NCBI RefSeq assembly: GCF_009834185.1
Contig: NZ_CP047173.1
Coordinates: forward strand, 434,001-498,000
DNA from: Rathayibacter sp. VKM Ac-2760
Lineage (GTDB): Bacteria; Actinomycetota; Actinomycetes; Actinomycetales; Microbacteriaceae
Direction: 5' to 3'
DNA: 64,000 nt
Position numbers and translations under genes: made by a program. Shown one piece after another: positions 33,642 to 42,630 of the stretch (positions within the stretch are counted from its first letter, which is position 1; every line of letters starts with the position of its first letter). Under the pieces are notes generated by a model. The model was not told the DNA's origin, did no database searches, and saw nothing but the letters and a program-made list of their open reading frames with translations.

Positions 33642-36191
33642 TCAGCGCGCGGTGCGGCGCCTCCGGGCGAGGCCGAGCACGAGGGCTCCGCCGGCGAGGA
33701 GCGAGAGCGCGGCGGCGGAGAGCCAGCCGGACTCGACACCGGTGGAGGCGAGCGAGCCGGAGCCGGAGCCCGTCCGCGGCGGCACGGCACCGGCCGGGTG
33801 GGTCGGCGCGGCCGTGGGCTGCGCGGTCGGAGCGGCGGTTGGCTCCGTCGTCGGGCCGGTGGTGGGCACGGCGGTCGGCTCGGCGGTCGGCACAGCCGTC
33901 GGCCCAGCGGTCGGGACGGCCGTGGGCTCCGGGGTCGGGGCCGCGCCGAACAGCGCGGCGGCCGAGCCGAGCGACGCGAGCACCGTCTCGCCGTTGGCGT
34001 CGTCGACGGCGTCGTTGTCGGTCACCGCGAAGGCCTCGCCGGCGCCGGTGATGCCCAGGCCCTCGAGCTTCTCCTGGGTCCAGCCGTTGCCGGCCTCGAG
34101 CGCGGGCAGCACGTCGGCGGCGAGCGTCTTCTCGAGGACGGGGAGCTCCTCGCCGATCGCGGCGCCGGGGCCCGTCGGCAGCGGCACGGTGTACACGGCC
34201 TTGAGGCTCGCGTCCGGTCCGTTGCGCTTGTCGCGCTCGATCACCGCGAGCGTCCCGGCGGGCGTCAGCGTGATCTCGGAGAGGCCGTTCCAGTCGCCCT
34301 CGGCGCCGGACGCCGCCTCCAGCGGATAGCCGTAGAAGCTCCAGCTGCCGGCGGCGACGTCGTAGCGGCCGAGCCGCACGATGCCGTCGGCGTCGATCGA
34401 CGCCTCGCGCTGCAGCGCGGTCCAGACGATCTCGCCGTCCGCACCCTCCTCGATCGTGACGCCCTCGAAGCCCTGCGAGCCGAGCGCATCGCCCAGCTCG
34501 GCGGGGAGCGCGATCCGCTCGAGGACGGCGGCCGAGGGGTCGAGGCGCAGCAGCGCGTTCTCCGGCCCGGTCGCGCCCTCGGTCACGGCCCAGAAGCCGC
34601 CGTCGGCGCGCGCGGCGATGCCCTCGAGATCGAGAGCGGCGGGCTCGCCCGCCTCGGTCACGGTCAGCGTGGAGTCGATCAGCGCCGGGACGACCGACGT
34701 GTCGACCGAGTAGACGGTGCTCGGCGCGTAGGCGCTGTCGCTCACGGCGTAGAGGCGCTCGGCGGCGACGGGGTCGCCCGAGAGGCCGGACAGCGCGCCC
34801 CAGGGCAGCGGCGAGCCGTCGACGTCGGCCGACGCGATGGTCGGGAAGGCGGGGGAGGAGGCGCCGAGCGCGTAGAGCTGGACGCTCGCGCGCACGGCCG
34901 CCTCGGCGTCGTCGGTCTCGCTCGAGACGACGAGCAGGTCGCGCTCGGGCAGGGCGAGCAGCCCCTCCGGACCGGGTGTGGACGGCAGCGCCTGCACGAA
35001 GCGCGGCGCGGTCGGGTCGGAGACGTCGTAGACCGCCACGAAGTTGGCGCGCTCGGCGCCGACGAAGACGTAGGGCACGCCGTCGAAGGTCGCCGAGAGC
35101 AGGCCCTCGGGCTCGGAGCCCTTCGCGTCGGAGCGCTTGTCGGGGTAGAGGCCGAGGCTCACGGCGAGGTGGTCGAAGGTGTTGCCGGCGTCCCAGACGA
35201 CCTCGCCGGAGGCCGCGTCGAGGATCGACCAGCCGCGGGTGCCGCCCTTCCAGTCGCCCTCGTTCGCGATGGCGACGTGGTCGTCGCCGACCCAGCCGAT
35301 GGCGTCGGGCTCGCGCGGGACGTCGGTGATCGAGTCGGTGAGCGCGATACGGTCGTCGTCGAGGGTGTCGATCCCGGAGACGGAGGCGGTGCCGGCCGTG
35401 TAGGAGGCGGTGACCTCGCGGGTCGCCAAGTCGACGATCGCGACGGCGTTGTTCTCCTGCAGGGTCACCGCGACGGCGGTGTCGGCGGGGTTGATGGAGA
35501 CGTACTCGGGCTCCGGGTCGCTCGGGGTGTCGAGTCCGTCGAGATCGGTGAGTGGGATGTGCTCGGCGACCCAGTCGGCGGGGTCGGCGGTGAGGTCCAT
35601 CACGACGAGCTCGCCGGCGGGCAGCTGCGGGAGGTCGCCCTCCTCGGCGCCCCCGGGGGTGAACTCCTCGTCGCGCTGGTTCTCGATCGCGATGACGGCG
35701 AGGTCGCCGGCGGTGGTCACGTCGATGGAGTCGGGCTGGCCGCCGAGCTCGATCGTCGCGACCGGCGCGAGGTCGCTCGCGTGCAGCACGCTGACGTGGC
35801 CGGAGGGGTTCGCGAAGTCGCCGTCGGAGGTGTCGACGACCGCGAGCACGTACTCGCCGGTCGCGTAGACCGAGGTGGGCTCGCCGCCGACGCCGACGCC
35901 GCCGAGGGGCTTCGGCGCGTCGGGGTCGCTGATGTCGAGGACGTTGATCCGCTGGCCGGCGGAGTCGGTGGAGTAGACGAGGCGGCCGTCGGGGGACGCG
36001 CTCGAGATCTCGGCGACGGCGGAGTCGACGGCCGGGTCGGCGGCGTTCAGGTACGCGGGCACGGTGGCGATGCGGGTGAAGAAGGAGTCGCCGGCGGCGG
36101 CGGCGGGCAGCGCGGCGCCGAGGGTGCAGCTCGCGAGGACGAGGGTGAGCGCGGCGCCGGCGGTGCGGCGGGGGGCGAAGTGACGGGGCAC
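33642..36191 (-). CDS. Sortase-anchored choice-of-anchor I / phytase-esterase-like protein
   Basis: 849 residues from GTG 36191 (AGGAG upstream). The signal peptide ends GAALPAAAAG. The N-terminal half is a beta-propeller of the choice-of-anchor I type (GRLVYSTDSAGQRINVLDIS; DAIGWVGDDHVAIANEGDWK). The C-terminal half (about 480-760) is an esterase-like-activity-of-phytase domain (YAVSDSAYAPS; FWAVTEGA; SQGFEGVTIEEG). A PT-rich stalk, LASTG, a TM helix and RRRRTAR form an LAxTG sorting signal. It probably acts on a phosphate ester or binds calcium at the cell surface; substrate unknown. Confidence 0.85.
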   Translation of the reverse strand: MPRHFAPRRTAGAALTLVLASCTLGAALPAAAAGDSFFTRIATVPAYLNAADPAVDSAVAEISSASPDGRLVYSTDSAGQRINVLDISDPDAPKPLGGVGVGGEPTSVYATGEYVLAVVDTSDGDFANPSGHVSVLHASDLAPVATIELGGQPDSIDVTTAGDLAVIAIENQRDEEFTPGGAEEGDLPQLPAGELVVMDLTADPADWVAEHIPLTDLDGLDTPSDPEPEYVSINPADTAVAVTLQENNAVAIVDLATREVTASYTAGTASVSGIDTLDDDRIALTDSITDVPREPDAIGWVGDDHVAIANEGDWKGGTRGWSILDAASGEVVWDAGNTFDHLAVSLGLYPDKRSDAKGSEPEGLLSATFDGVPYVFVGAERANFVAVYDVSDPTAPRFVQALPSTPGPEGLLALPERDLLVVSSETDDAEAAVRASVQLYALGASSPAFPTIASADVDGSPLPWGALSGLSGDPVAAERLYAVSDSAYAPSTVYSVDTSVVPALIDSTLTVTEAGEPAALDLEGIAARADGGFWAVTEGATGPENALLRLDPSAAVLERIALPAELGDALGSQGFEGVTIEEGADGEIVWTALQREASIDADGIVRLGRYDVAAGSWSFYGYPLEAASGAEGDWNGLSEITLTPAGTLAVIERDKRNGPDASLKAVYTVPLPTGPGAAIGEELPVLEKTLAADVLPALEAGNGWTQEKLEGLGITGAGEAFAVTDNDAVDDANGETVLASLGSAAALFGAAPTPEPTAVPTAGPTAVPTAEPTAVPTTGPTTEPTAAPTAQPTAAPTHPAGAVPPRTGSGSGSLASTGVESGWLSAAALSLLAGGALVLGLARRRRTAR

Positions 36192-36290
36192 GGGTCTCCT
36201 GAGCGGTTTCGAAGGAACCCGGTCACGTTGGCGGGCGCGGGTGAACGCCCGGGCGCGGGGAGGTGTCCGGCGGGGGAACGCGCGGGGGCG

Positions 36291-36513
36291 GGGTCTCGAT
36301 ACGCCGCGTGCCGCGGCTGCTCGACCAGCAAAGCGGCGCCGCGTGCCGCGGCTGCTCGACCAGCAAGCACAGCCCGGCGGGCGGCCCTTGCTGATCGAGT
36401 AGGCCGCGGAGCGGCCGTATCGAGATCCACCTGCGTCAGAAGTGGAGTCTGCAGACCCGCTGTGCTGGTGACGGTGGGTCTCGATACGCCCCTGCGGGGC
36501 TACTCGACCAGCA
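36291..36513. repeat. Palindromic repeat cluster (TACTCGA family), 3-4 copies
   Basis: Copies at 36291-36330 (with a second half-copy at 36337-36365), 36388-36427 (inverted) and 36476-36513. They fill most of the 332-base gap before the Gfo/Idh gene, and a partial copy supplies that gene's stop codon (CTACTCGA on the top strand at 36524). Confidence 0.85.
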
Positions 36514-36523
36514 AGGAGGGGGG

Positions 36524-37630
36524 CTACTCGACCGGCTGGCGGCGGGCCGCGAGGCCCGCCGCCGCCGAGCCCCAGGCGGCGAGGGCCGCGCGGACGCGCT
36601 CGTCGCGGGCCAGGCCGAGCGCCTCGGCGTAGCCCTCCTCGAGGACGTCGTCGATCCGGACGCGGGCGCCCGACTCGGACGAGCGCACCGCCGCCTCCAC
36701 CATCGCGAGGCTGCGCACGTTCGCGTGCACCTCGCCCGAGGGCACGGCGCCGGAGCCGAGCACGCGCACGAACTCCGCCAGCGAGCCGGCGATCTCCTGC
36801 GGGCCGGGCTCGAGCGTCGCGGTCTGCACCGCCTCCGACTCCCGCGCCTGCCAGGTCGGAGCGCCGTCGCCGTCCCAGTGCGCGGTGCCGCCCGCGCCGT
36901 TCACGCGCCAATCGCCGTTCCAGGACGTCTCGAGCCCGTCGGCGCACCAGCTGCCGGTGTAGCCGAGGCGCACCCCGCCCTCGAACTCGAAGACGGCGCT
37001 CGCCGCGGCGCCGTCGGCGTACCAGCTCCAGCCCGGGTCGTACTCCTCGCAGTAGACGGCGACCGGGTCGCGGTCGAGCACGTAGCGCGCCGCATCGAAG
37101 GCGTGGATCGCCATGTCGACGAGCAGCACGTGCGGCATCTCCTCGCGGAAGCCGCCGAAGTGCGGCGCCTTCGCGAACGTGATCGATGCGGTCCCCAGCT
37201 CCCCGAGCCCGGCGACCTGCTCGCGGAACGCGGCGATCGCGGGGTAGTAGCGCCGCGACTGGCTCACCATCAGCAGCTTCCCGCTCACCTCGGCGGTCGC
37301 GGCGAGGATCAGCGACTCGGCGATCGTCGGCGCGATCGGCTTCTCCGAGAGCACCGGCAGCCCGGCGAACAGGGCCTCGCTGCTCACCGGCAGGTGCGCT
37401 CGGGGGACGGTCACGTTCACCACGGCGTCGGCGCCGGAGCGGGCGGCGACCTCGGCGACCGAGGCGCCGACCGCGATCGAGCCGACCCCCTCCTCCTCCG
37501 CCGCCCGCTCGGCGAGCTCGACGTCGAGGTCGACCAGGCCGACCAGCTCGGCGTCCGGGCTGTCGCGGACGGTGCGGATCCACGCGCGTCCCATCGCGCC
37601 GGCTCCGACCTGGACCAGGCGCACGGTCAT
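36524..37630 (-). CDS. Gfo/Idh/MocA-family oxidoreductase
   Basis: 368 residues. The N-terminal Rossmann fold has VQVGAGAMGRAW, DLDVELAE and the family EKP motif (LSEKPIAPT). The C-terminal half is an alpha/beta substrate domain (ITFAKAPHFGGFREEMPH; MAIHAFDAARYVL with the usual His). Probably an NAD(P)-dependent dehydrogenase for a sugar, sugar acid or inositol derivative. ATG 37630 overlaps the stop of the ThuA gene by four bases, so they form one operon, governed by the divergent LacI regulator. Confidence 0.92.
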   Translation of the reverse strand: MTVRLVQVGAGAMGRAWIRTVRDSPDAELVGLVDLDVELAERAAEEEGVGSIAVGASVAEVAARSGADAVVNVTVPRAHLPVSSEALFAGLPVLSEKPIAPTIAESLILAATAEVSGKLLMVSQSRRYYPAIAAFREQVAGLGELGTASITFAKAPHFGGFREEMPHVLLVDMAIHAFDAARYVLDRDPVAVYCEEYDPGWSWYADGAAASAVFEFEGGVRLGYTGSWCADGLETSWNGDWRVNGAGGTAHWDGDGAPTWQARESEAVQTATLEPGPQEIAGSLAEFVRVLGSGAVPSGEVHANVRSLAMVEAAVRSSESGARVRIDDVLEEGYAEALGLARDERVRAALAAWGSAAAGLAARRQPVE

Positions 37631-38406
37631 CGGACCAGCGCCCCGCGGTAGTCCTCGCCCGCGAAGAACTCGCCGGACTCGTAGCGCTGCAGCACCGGGA
37701 GCGACCGCGCCGGCCGGTCGGAGCGCGCCCACTCGACGCCGTTCGCGATCACGCGGCGCACGTCGGGGTGGTGGTAGACCGGGAAGTCCTGGTCGCCGGG
37801 CGAGAAGAAGAAGATCCGGCCGTGGCCGCGCTTCCAGGTCATCCCGGAGCGGAACACCTCGCCGCCGGAGAAGGTGGAGAGGAAGACCAGCTCGTCGGGC
37901 GCGGGGACGTCGAAGAACTCGCCGTACATCTCCTGCTGCGGGATGGTGAAGGGGTGCGGCACGCCCTGCGCGATCGGGTGCGTCGGGTCGACGGTCCAGA
38001 CGATCTCGCGGTCCTCGGCCGAGCGCCAGCGCAGCGTGCAGGTGGTGCCCATCAGCTTCCCGAAGATCTTCGACCAGTGGCCGGAGTGCAGCACGACGAG
38101 GCCCATGCCCGAGAGCACGTGGCGGTGCACCCGCTCGACGATCTCGTCGGCGACGGCGTCGTGGGCCATGTGGCCCCACCAGACCAGCACGTCGGTGGCG
38201 GCGAGGACCTCCTCGGTGAGGCCGTGCTCGGGCTCGTCGAGCGTGGTGGTGGAGACGGTCGCGCGCTCGCCGAGGTTCTCGGTGATGCCGGCGGCGATCG
38301 TGGTGTGCATGCCGTCGGGGTAGAGGGCGCGGACCTTCTCCTCGATCTGCTCGTGGCGGTTCTCGCCCCAGATGAGGACGCGGAGGGCGGGGGGAGGAGT
38401 GGTCAC
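37627..38406 (-). CDS. ThuA-domain protein
   Basis: 259 residues from GTG 38406, chosen because AAGGA lies seven bases upstream; an ATG at 38424 would add six residues but has no ribosome site. The ThuA fold appears as LRVLIWGENRHEQ, VLVWWGHMAHD, GLVVLHSGHWSKIF and GRIFFFSPGDQDFP. ThuA-like proteins are glutamine-amidotransferase-like and linked to uptake or modification of trehalose and other sugars (keto-derivative formation). Overlap with the Gfo/Idh gene supports a joint sugar pathway. Confidence 0.9.
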   Translation of the reverse strand: MTTPPPALRVLIWGENRHEQIEEKVRALYPDGMHTTIAAGITENLGERATVSTTTLDEPEHGLTEEVLAATDVLVWWGHMAHDAVADEIVERVHRHVLSGMGLVVLHSGHWSKIFGKLMGTTCTLRWRSAEDREIVWTVDPTHPIAQGVPHPFTIPQQEMYGEFFDVPAPDELVFLSTFSGGEVFRSGMTWKRGHGRIFFFSPGDQDFPVYHHPDVRRVIANGVEWARSDRPARSLPVLQRYESGEFFAGEDYRGALVR

Positions 38407-38436
38407 GGAGAGATCCTTCTTCATCGAGGGCGGGGC

Positions 38437-38452
38437 GGTTAAGCGCTTTACC
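38437..38452. promoter_or_regulatory. LacI-type operator
   Basis: GGTTAAGCGCTTTACC, a 16-base palindrome with a single mismatched pair and the AAGCGCTT core typical of LacI/GalR family sites. It lies between the ThuA gene and the divergent LacI gene. Confidence 0.8.
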
Positions 38453-38519
38453 GGTGCGCGCTCCTAGACTGCGGGCACCAGCGCCCCGCGTCAACCGCGG
38501 CGAGCAGAAGGGAGGCGCC

Positions 38520-39521
38520 GTGGCGACCATGCAGGACGTCGCGCGCCGTGCGGGCGTGTCGATCGCGACCGTCTCCTTCGTCGTCAACGCCAGCAAGCCC
38601 GTCTCGCCCGAGACCGCGGCCCGCGTGCGCGAGGCGATGCGCGAGCTCGACTACCGCCCGCACGCGCTCGCCCGCGCGCTGGCCCGCCGCCGCTCGATGA
38701 TGATCGCGGTCGTCTACCCGCTGGTGCCGTCGCGCCCGCTCAACACCGCGACCGCGTTCCTGGCCGGAGCCGCGGAGGCCGCCGCCGAGAACGGCTACTC
38801 GATGGTGCTCTGGCCCACCGCCGGCGGCTCGGAGAAGCTGGCCGATCTGCGCGCCGACGGCCTGCTCGACGGCGTGGTGCTGATGCAGGTGACCTCCGAG
38901 GACGAGCGGGTCGCGATCCTCTCCGACTCCGGCACGCCCTTCGCGCTGATCGGCCGCACCCGCGACCCGGCCGCGCTCGACTGGGTCGACATCGACTTCG
39001 AGGGCATGGTCGCCCAGGCGCTCGACCGGCTGGCCGCGCTCGGCCACCGCCGTGTCGCGCTGGTGCTCGGGCCGGAGGGCGGCGCCGACTTCGGGCCGTA
39101 CGCGCGGACGCAGGCGGCGTTCGAGCAGGAGGCCGCGGCGCGGGACCTCGAGGCGTCGCTGCTGCGCTGCGAGGAGACGCCGGCCGGCGGGCGCGCGCTG
39201 GCCCGCTCGCTCGACCCGGAGGCGGCCACCGCCGTCGTCGTGATCAACGGCGGCGCCGCGGTCGGCTTCGCGCACGAGCTCCGGCACCGCGGCGTGCGCG
39301 TGCCCGAGGACCTCTCGATCGTGCTGCTCGCCTCCGACCCGGACGTCGCGGACCTCGCCGACCCGGCGCTCGACCTGCTCGTCGCGCCCGGTCACGCCCT
39401 CGGCCGCCGCGGGGTGGAGGCGCTGCTCGCCCGCCTCGCGGACCCGGCCGCGGTGCCGGTCCAGGAGCGCATCGGCGGGCCGTGGCGCCCGGGCGGCTCG
39501 GTCGCGGCGCCCGCGCGCTGA
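38520..39521 (+). CDS. LacI-family transcriptional regulator
   Basis: 333 residues from GTG 38520 (AGGGAGG four bases upstream; ATG 38529 is a weaker choice). The N-terminal LacI helix-turn-helix is MQDVARRAGVSIATVSFVVN and the hinge reads DYRPHALARAL. A periplasmic-binding-protein-like sensor domain follows (VVLMQVTSEDER; NGGAAVGFAHEL). It most likely represses the divergent ThuA / Gfo-Idh operon from the palindrome at 38437 until a sugar binds. Confidence 0.93.
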   Translation: MATMQDVARRAGVSIATVSFVVNASKPVSPETAARVREAMRELDYRPHALARALARRRSMMIAVVYPLVPSRPLNTATAFLAGAAEAAAENGYSMVLWPTAGGSEKLADLRADGLLDGVVLMQVTSEDERVAILSDSGTPFALIGRTRDPAALDWVDIDFEGMVAQALDRLAALGHRRVALVLGPEGGADFGPYARTQAAFEQEAAARDLEASLLRCEETPAGGRALARSLDPEAATAVVVINGGAAVGFAHELRHRGVRVPEDLSIVLLASDPDVADLADPALDLLVAPGHALGRRGVEALLARLADPAAVPVQERIGGPWRPGGSVAAPAR

Positions 39522-39525
39522 CCGA

Positions 39526-39540
39526 CCCGGGCGCCCCGGG
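39526..39540. terminator. Short GC hairpin between convergent genes
   Basis: CCCGGG-CGC-CCCGGG just after the LacI stop. It lacks a T tract; a weak candidate terminator. Confidence 0.3.
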
Positions 39541-39562
39541 CGTCCACAGAGACGCGCTGCGC

Positions 39563-40450
39563 TCAGGGGCGGGCGGCGTGCTCTCGCGCGTGGGCGGCGA
39601 TCGCGGGGACGATCTCGGCCCAGGTCGCGGGCGGCGGGGCCTGGTGGCCGACGCCGTCGAGCACAATCAGGCGCGCGCCGAGCGCCGCCGCGAGGGCCTC
39701 GCCGTGCGCCGGCGGGAAGAGAGGGTCGGCCGAGCCGTGGACGACGAGTGCCGGCACGTCGCGCAGCGCTCCGAGGTCGATCGGAGTCGCGCCCTCGGCG
39801 ACGAGGAAGTGGTTCGCCGCCGACGCCATCGACGGCGAGCGGTCCCAGACCCGGCCGGCGATCTCGCGCAGCGCCTCCTCGTCGAACGCGTCCGGTCCGG
39901 CGTAGGGCCGCTCGCTCCGGACGACCCAGTCGACGACGCTTCGCCGGTCGGTCCAGTCGGGGTCGGCTCCCGCCTCCTCGAACGTCGCCAGGATCGCCGC
40001 CGTCGGCGGCGGCAGCTCGCGCTCGACGTCGCCCGCCGGACTCGTCGACAGCAGCACCAGCGCGTCCACCCGGTCCGGGTGGTGCGCCGCGATGCTCTGC
40101 GCCAGCCCGCCGCCCATCGAGAGCCCGGCGAGGGTGGCCGAGCGCACCCCGACGGCGTCGAGCACGGCGATCGCGTCGTCGGCGAGGTCGGCAGCCGTGT
40201 AGTCCGGCCGGCCGGGAGGACTCGCCGTCGAGGCGCCCGTGTCGCGCGGGTCGTAGCGCAGCACCCGAACGCCGAGGTCTGCCAGCCGGTCGCAGAAGTC
40301 GTCGGCCCACCAGTCCCGCGACCAGGTGGCGCCGCCGAGGAGGAGCAGCGCCGGGTCGGTCGCAGCGCCCAGGCTCTGCGCCGCGAGCCGACCGCCGCGC
40401 ACCGCCACGTCGAGATCGGTCCAGTGCCGGGAGTCGTCCGCGTCGTCCAT
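39563..40450 (-). CDS. Alpha/beta hydrolase
   Basis: 295 residues from ATG 40450 (GGTGGAG upstream; GTG 40459 also possible). Features: oxyanion region LLLLGGATWSRDWW, nucleophile elbow GLSMGGG (Ser), catalytic Asp in VHGSADPLFPPAHG and His in DGVGHQAPP. The cap domain includes RSVVDWVVRSERPYAG. It belongs to the family of small-molecule esterases and epoxide- or ester-hydrolysing enzymes (some are resistance or signalling-related). Cytoplasmic; substrate unknown. It is convergent with LacI. Confidence 0.9.
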   Translation of the reverse strand: MDDADDSRHWTDLDVAVRGGRLAAQSLGAATDPALLLLGGATWSRDWWADDFCDRLADLGVRVLRYDPRDTGASTASPPGRPDYTAADLADDAIAVLDAVGVRSATLAGLSMGGGLAQSIAAHHPDRVDALVLLSTSPAGDVERELPPPTAAILATFEEAGADPDWTDRRSVVDWVVRSERPYAGPDAFDEEALREIAGRVWDRSPSMASAANHFLVAEGATPIDLGALRDVPALVVHGSADPLFPPAHGEALAAALGARLIVLDGVGHQAPPPATWAEIVPAIAAHAREHAARP

Positions 40451-40543
40451 GCGCTCCACCCTCGCAGGCCGCGGGCGTGCTGTCAGCCTCAGCGCGCCGA
40501 GCCGGGGATGGGTGGTCTGCAGATCCTGCGGGTCGGCGAGGCC

Positions 40544-40926
40544 GGGTCTCGATACGCCCCTGCGGGGCTACTCGATCAGCATGACGCGGCCAGCCGCGTC
40601 CTTTCCCTCACCACCGAGACGCGAAGCGGCTTCCCCGCTCGACACGCCGCCTTCGGCGGCTACTCGACCAGCAAGGGATCTGCACAACATCAGCTGAGAG
40701 CAGGGCCCCTCGCCTGACAGCGGAGGCCACCCCTTCTCAGCTGACGTTCTGCAGCGCTTCAGCGCTCCAGACCGTTCGAGCGGCCTCCCTGCTGATCGAG
40801 TTGCCCGCGCAGCGGGCGTCTCGAGCGGAGGGGGCGCCTTCGGTGCCAGCGCAGGGCGGGGAAGAGACCGACGTCCTCGGGGTCGGCGGGTCTCGATACG
40901 CCCCTCCGGGGCTACTCGACCAGCAT
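40544..40926. repeat. Palindromic repeat cluster (TACTCGA family), 4 copies
   Basis: Copies at 40544-40582, 40640-40674, 40790-40826 (inverted, diverged) and 40889-40926 within the 542-base gap between the hydrolase and aminopeptidase genes. The 71-base hairpin repeat copy 3 is embedded between them. Nothing else recognisable is present in this gap. Confidence 0.85.
40682..40752. repeat. 71-base hairpin repeat, copy 3
   Basis: In reverse complement it matches copy 1 (3703-3773) with about four mismatches. The match continues over the flank 40753-40802 against 3656-3702, so the duplicated unit is about 120 bases. Confidence 0.85.
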
Positions 40927-40992
40927 GTGCGCAGGCGTCTCTTCCAAGGAGATCCACCCCCGTCAGGAGCCGCACTCTCCGCCCCCGCCCCG

Positions 40993-42279
40993 TCAGCCGG
41001 CAGCGCTGAAGAACTCCTCGATCGCGCGGGTCAGGGCGACGAGGTCGTCGACGTGGGCGAGCTCGCGCGCCGAGTGCATCGACAGGAGGGGGACGCCGAC
41101 GTCGACGGTCGAGATGCCGAGACGGGTCGCGGTCAGCGGGCCGATCGTCGAGCCGCACGGGACCGTGTTGTTCGACACGAACTCCTGGAACTCCACTCCC
41201 GCCCGCGCGCAGACGCCGGCCCAGAGCGCCGCGCCCCGGGCGTCGGTCGCGTAGCGCTGCGAGGCGTTGATCTTGAGCAGCGGCCCCTTGCCGGCGACGG
41301 GCTGGTTCACCGGGTCGTGCTTCTCCGGGTAGTTCGGGTGCACGGAGTGGCCGGCATCGGCGGAGAGGCACCAGGAGCCGGCCATCGCCCGCGCGCGCTC
41401 GTCGACGCCCGCGCCGAGCGCGGCGCCGATGCGCGTCAGCACGTCCTCGAGGAACGGACCGCTGGCTCCGGAGCGGGAGGCCGAGCCGAGCTCCTCGTGG
41501 TCGAAGGCGGCGAGCATGCTGATGTGCGGCGCGGCGGCGTCCTCGGCGCTCGCCGCGAGCAGCGCGACGAGGCCCGCGTGCACCGAGCTGAGGTCGTCCA
41601 TCCGCCCGGCCGCGAAGAGCGCCTCGTCGAGCCCGAAGCGCGCGGGCGGCTGCGTGTCCGCGGTGATGAGGTCGTAGCCGGCGATGTCCGCCGCGCCGTC
41701 GAGGCCGGCCCTCGCCGCGAGGATCTCGAGCAGGTCGTTCCCGTCCGCGTCGCCCAGCCCGTAGACCGGCACGGTGTGCTTCTGCCGGTCGAGCTTGAGT
41801 CCGTCGTTCGCGTCGCGGTCGAGGTGGATCGCGAGCTGCGGGATGCGCAGGAACGGGCCGGTCCGCACGAGCACCTCGGCGCCGTCGCGGGTGACGATCC
41901 GCCCGGCCAGCTCGAGCTCGCGGTCGAGCCAGGAGTTGAGCAGCGGACCGCCATAGACCTCGACGCCGGCCTGCAGCCAGCCCTTCGACTCGATCGTCGG
42001 CCGGGGCTTGAGCTTGAACCCCGGCGAGTCGGTGTGCGCGCCGAGGATGCGGAACGGCGCGACCGCGGTCGCGGCGGCGGGGAGGTGCCAGGCGATGATC
42101 GCGCCGTCGCGGAGGACGTAGTAGCGGCCCGGCTCCGTGGGCCAGGCGGCGCTCTCGTCGACGGAGGCGAACCCCGCCGCAGCCAGGCGACGCGCCGTCT
42201 CCGCCGCGGCGTGGAAGGAGGACGGCGAGGCGGTGAGGAACTCGGCGAAGTCGGCGAGGTGGTCGGCGCGGGAGGTCAT
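40993..42279 (-). CDS. apeB: M18-family aminopeptidase
   Basis: 428 residues, normal for M18 aspartyl aminopeptidase-like enzymes. Zinc ligands and catalytic residues are in GAHTDSPGFK, GRMDDLSSVHAGL, AAFDHEELGS and MHSAREL; PSSFHAAAETARRL is the family N-terminus. It is a cytoplasmic dizinc exopeptidase, probably dodecameric, removing acidic or other N-terminal residues. It begins 20 residues before the conserved core as expected. Upstream lies the left edge of the low-GC island. Confidence 0.94.
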   Translation of the reverse strand: MTSRADHLADFAEFLTASPSSFHAAAETARRLAAAGFASVDESAAWPTEPGRYYVLRDGAIIAWHLPAAATAVAPFRILGAHTDSPGFKLKPRPTIESKGWLQAGVEVYGGPLLNSWLDRELELAGRIVTRDGAEVLVRTGPFLRIPQLAIHLDRDANDGLKLDRQKHTVPVYGLGDADGNDLLEILAARAGLDGAADIAGYDLITADTQPPARFGLDEALFAAGRMDDLSSVHAGLVALLAASAEDAAAPHISMLAAFDHEELGSASRSGASGPFLEDVLTRIGAALGAGVDERARAMAGSWCLSADAGHSVHPNYPEKHDPVNQPVAGKGPLLKINASQRYATDARGAALWAGVCARAGVEFQEFVSNNTVPCGSTIGPLTATRLGISTVDVGVPLLSMHSARELAHVDDLVALTRAIEEFFSAAG

Positions 42280-42306
42280 CAGACCAGTGAAGCAGGGCCG
42301 AGGCGT

Positions 42307-42480
42307 CTAGGTGGTCGGGCCGCAGGTGCGCACCGTGAGGTTGGTGCCGGCAGACGCCACGTTGGTGATCGTGTAGGACGTCGAGGTACCCCTCCATATG
42401 GTGCCGGTGAGAACTTCAGTCGCGGGTGGAATGCTCGTCGTAGCGTCCCGGACCGACCAGGTGCACGAGCAGATCACTCA
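42307..42480 (-). pseudogene. Orphaned 3' end of a SipW-linked secreted-domain gene
   Basis: Reading the reverse strand up to a stop at 42307 gives ...VLTGTIWRGTSTSYTITNVA followed by ...VRTCGPTT, clearly related to the end of the gene at 62120 (VLAGTTWRGTSQSYTVTTLL, SRTCRPTT). The matching DNA runs about 100-170 bases, after which the frame closes (stop at 42480). No start or upstream domain is present. The simplest reading is a gene end cut off when the 42.4-62 kb island came in. Confidence 0.75.
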
Positions 42481-42630
42481 TGTTGCCGCTGCGCGAAATG
42501 TGACGGATCGCCCACAACACGGTATTCAGCGCCACCACCACCGAAGGCACTGGAACCTCAGTAGCTACGCTCCAGCACGATGGTGCTTACGTTCTGATCA
42601 AAAATCAAGAGGTTCTGCTACTGTGGGCGC

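Noticed and set aside
31805..33790. Long reverse open frame with PPARRNT-type repeats over the hairpin array
   Set aside because: The repeats come from the GTGCCGGAGGTG DNA units and are open in several frames; no start site or signal, and it runs through the response regulator on the wrong frame.
33642..37583. One 1313-codon reverse frame joining two genes
   Set aside because: The frame runs on upstream of the surface protein through the repeat cluster and out of frame under the Gfo/Idh gene; GTG 36191 with AGGAG and a signal peptide is the real start.
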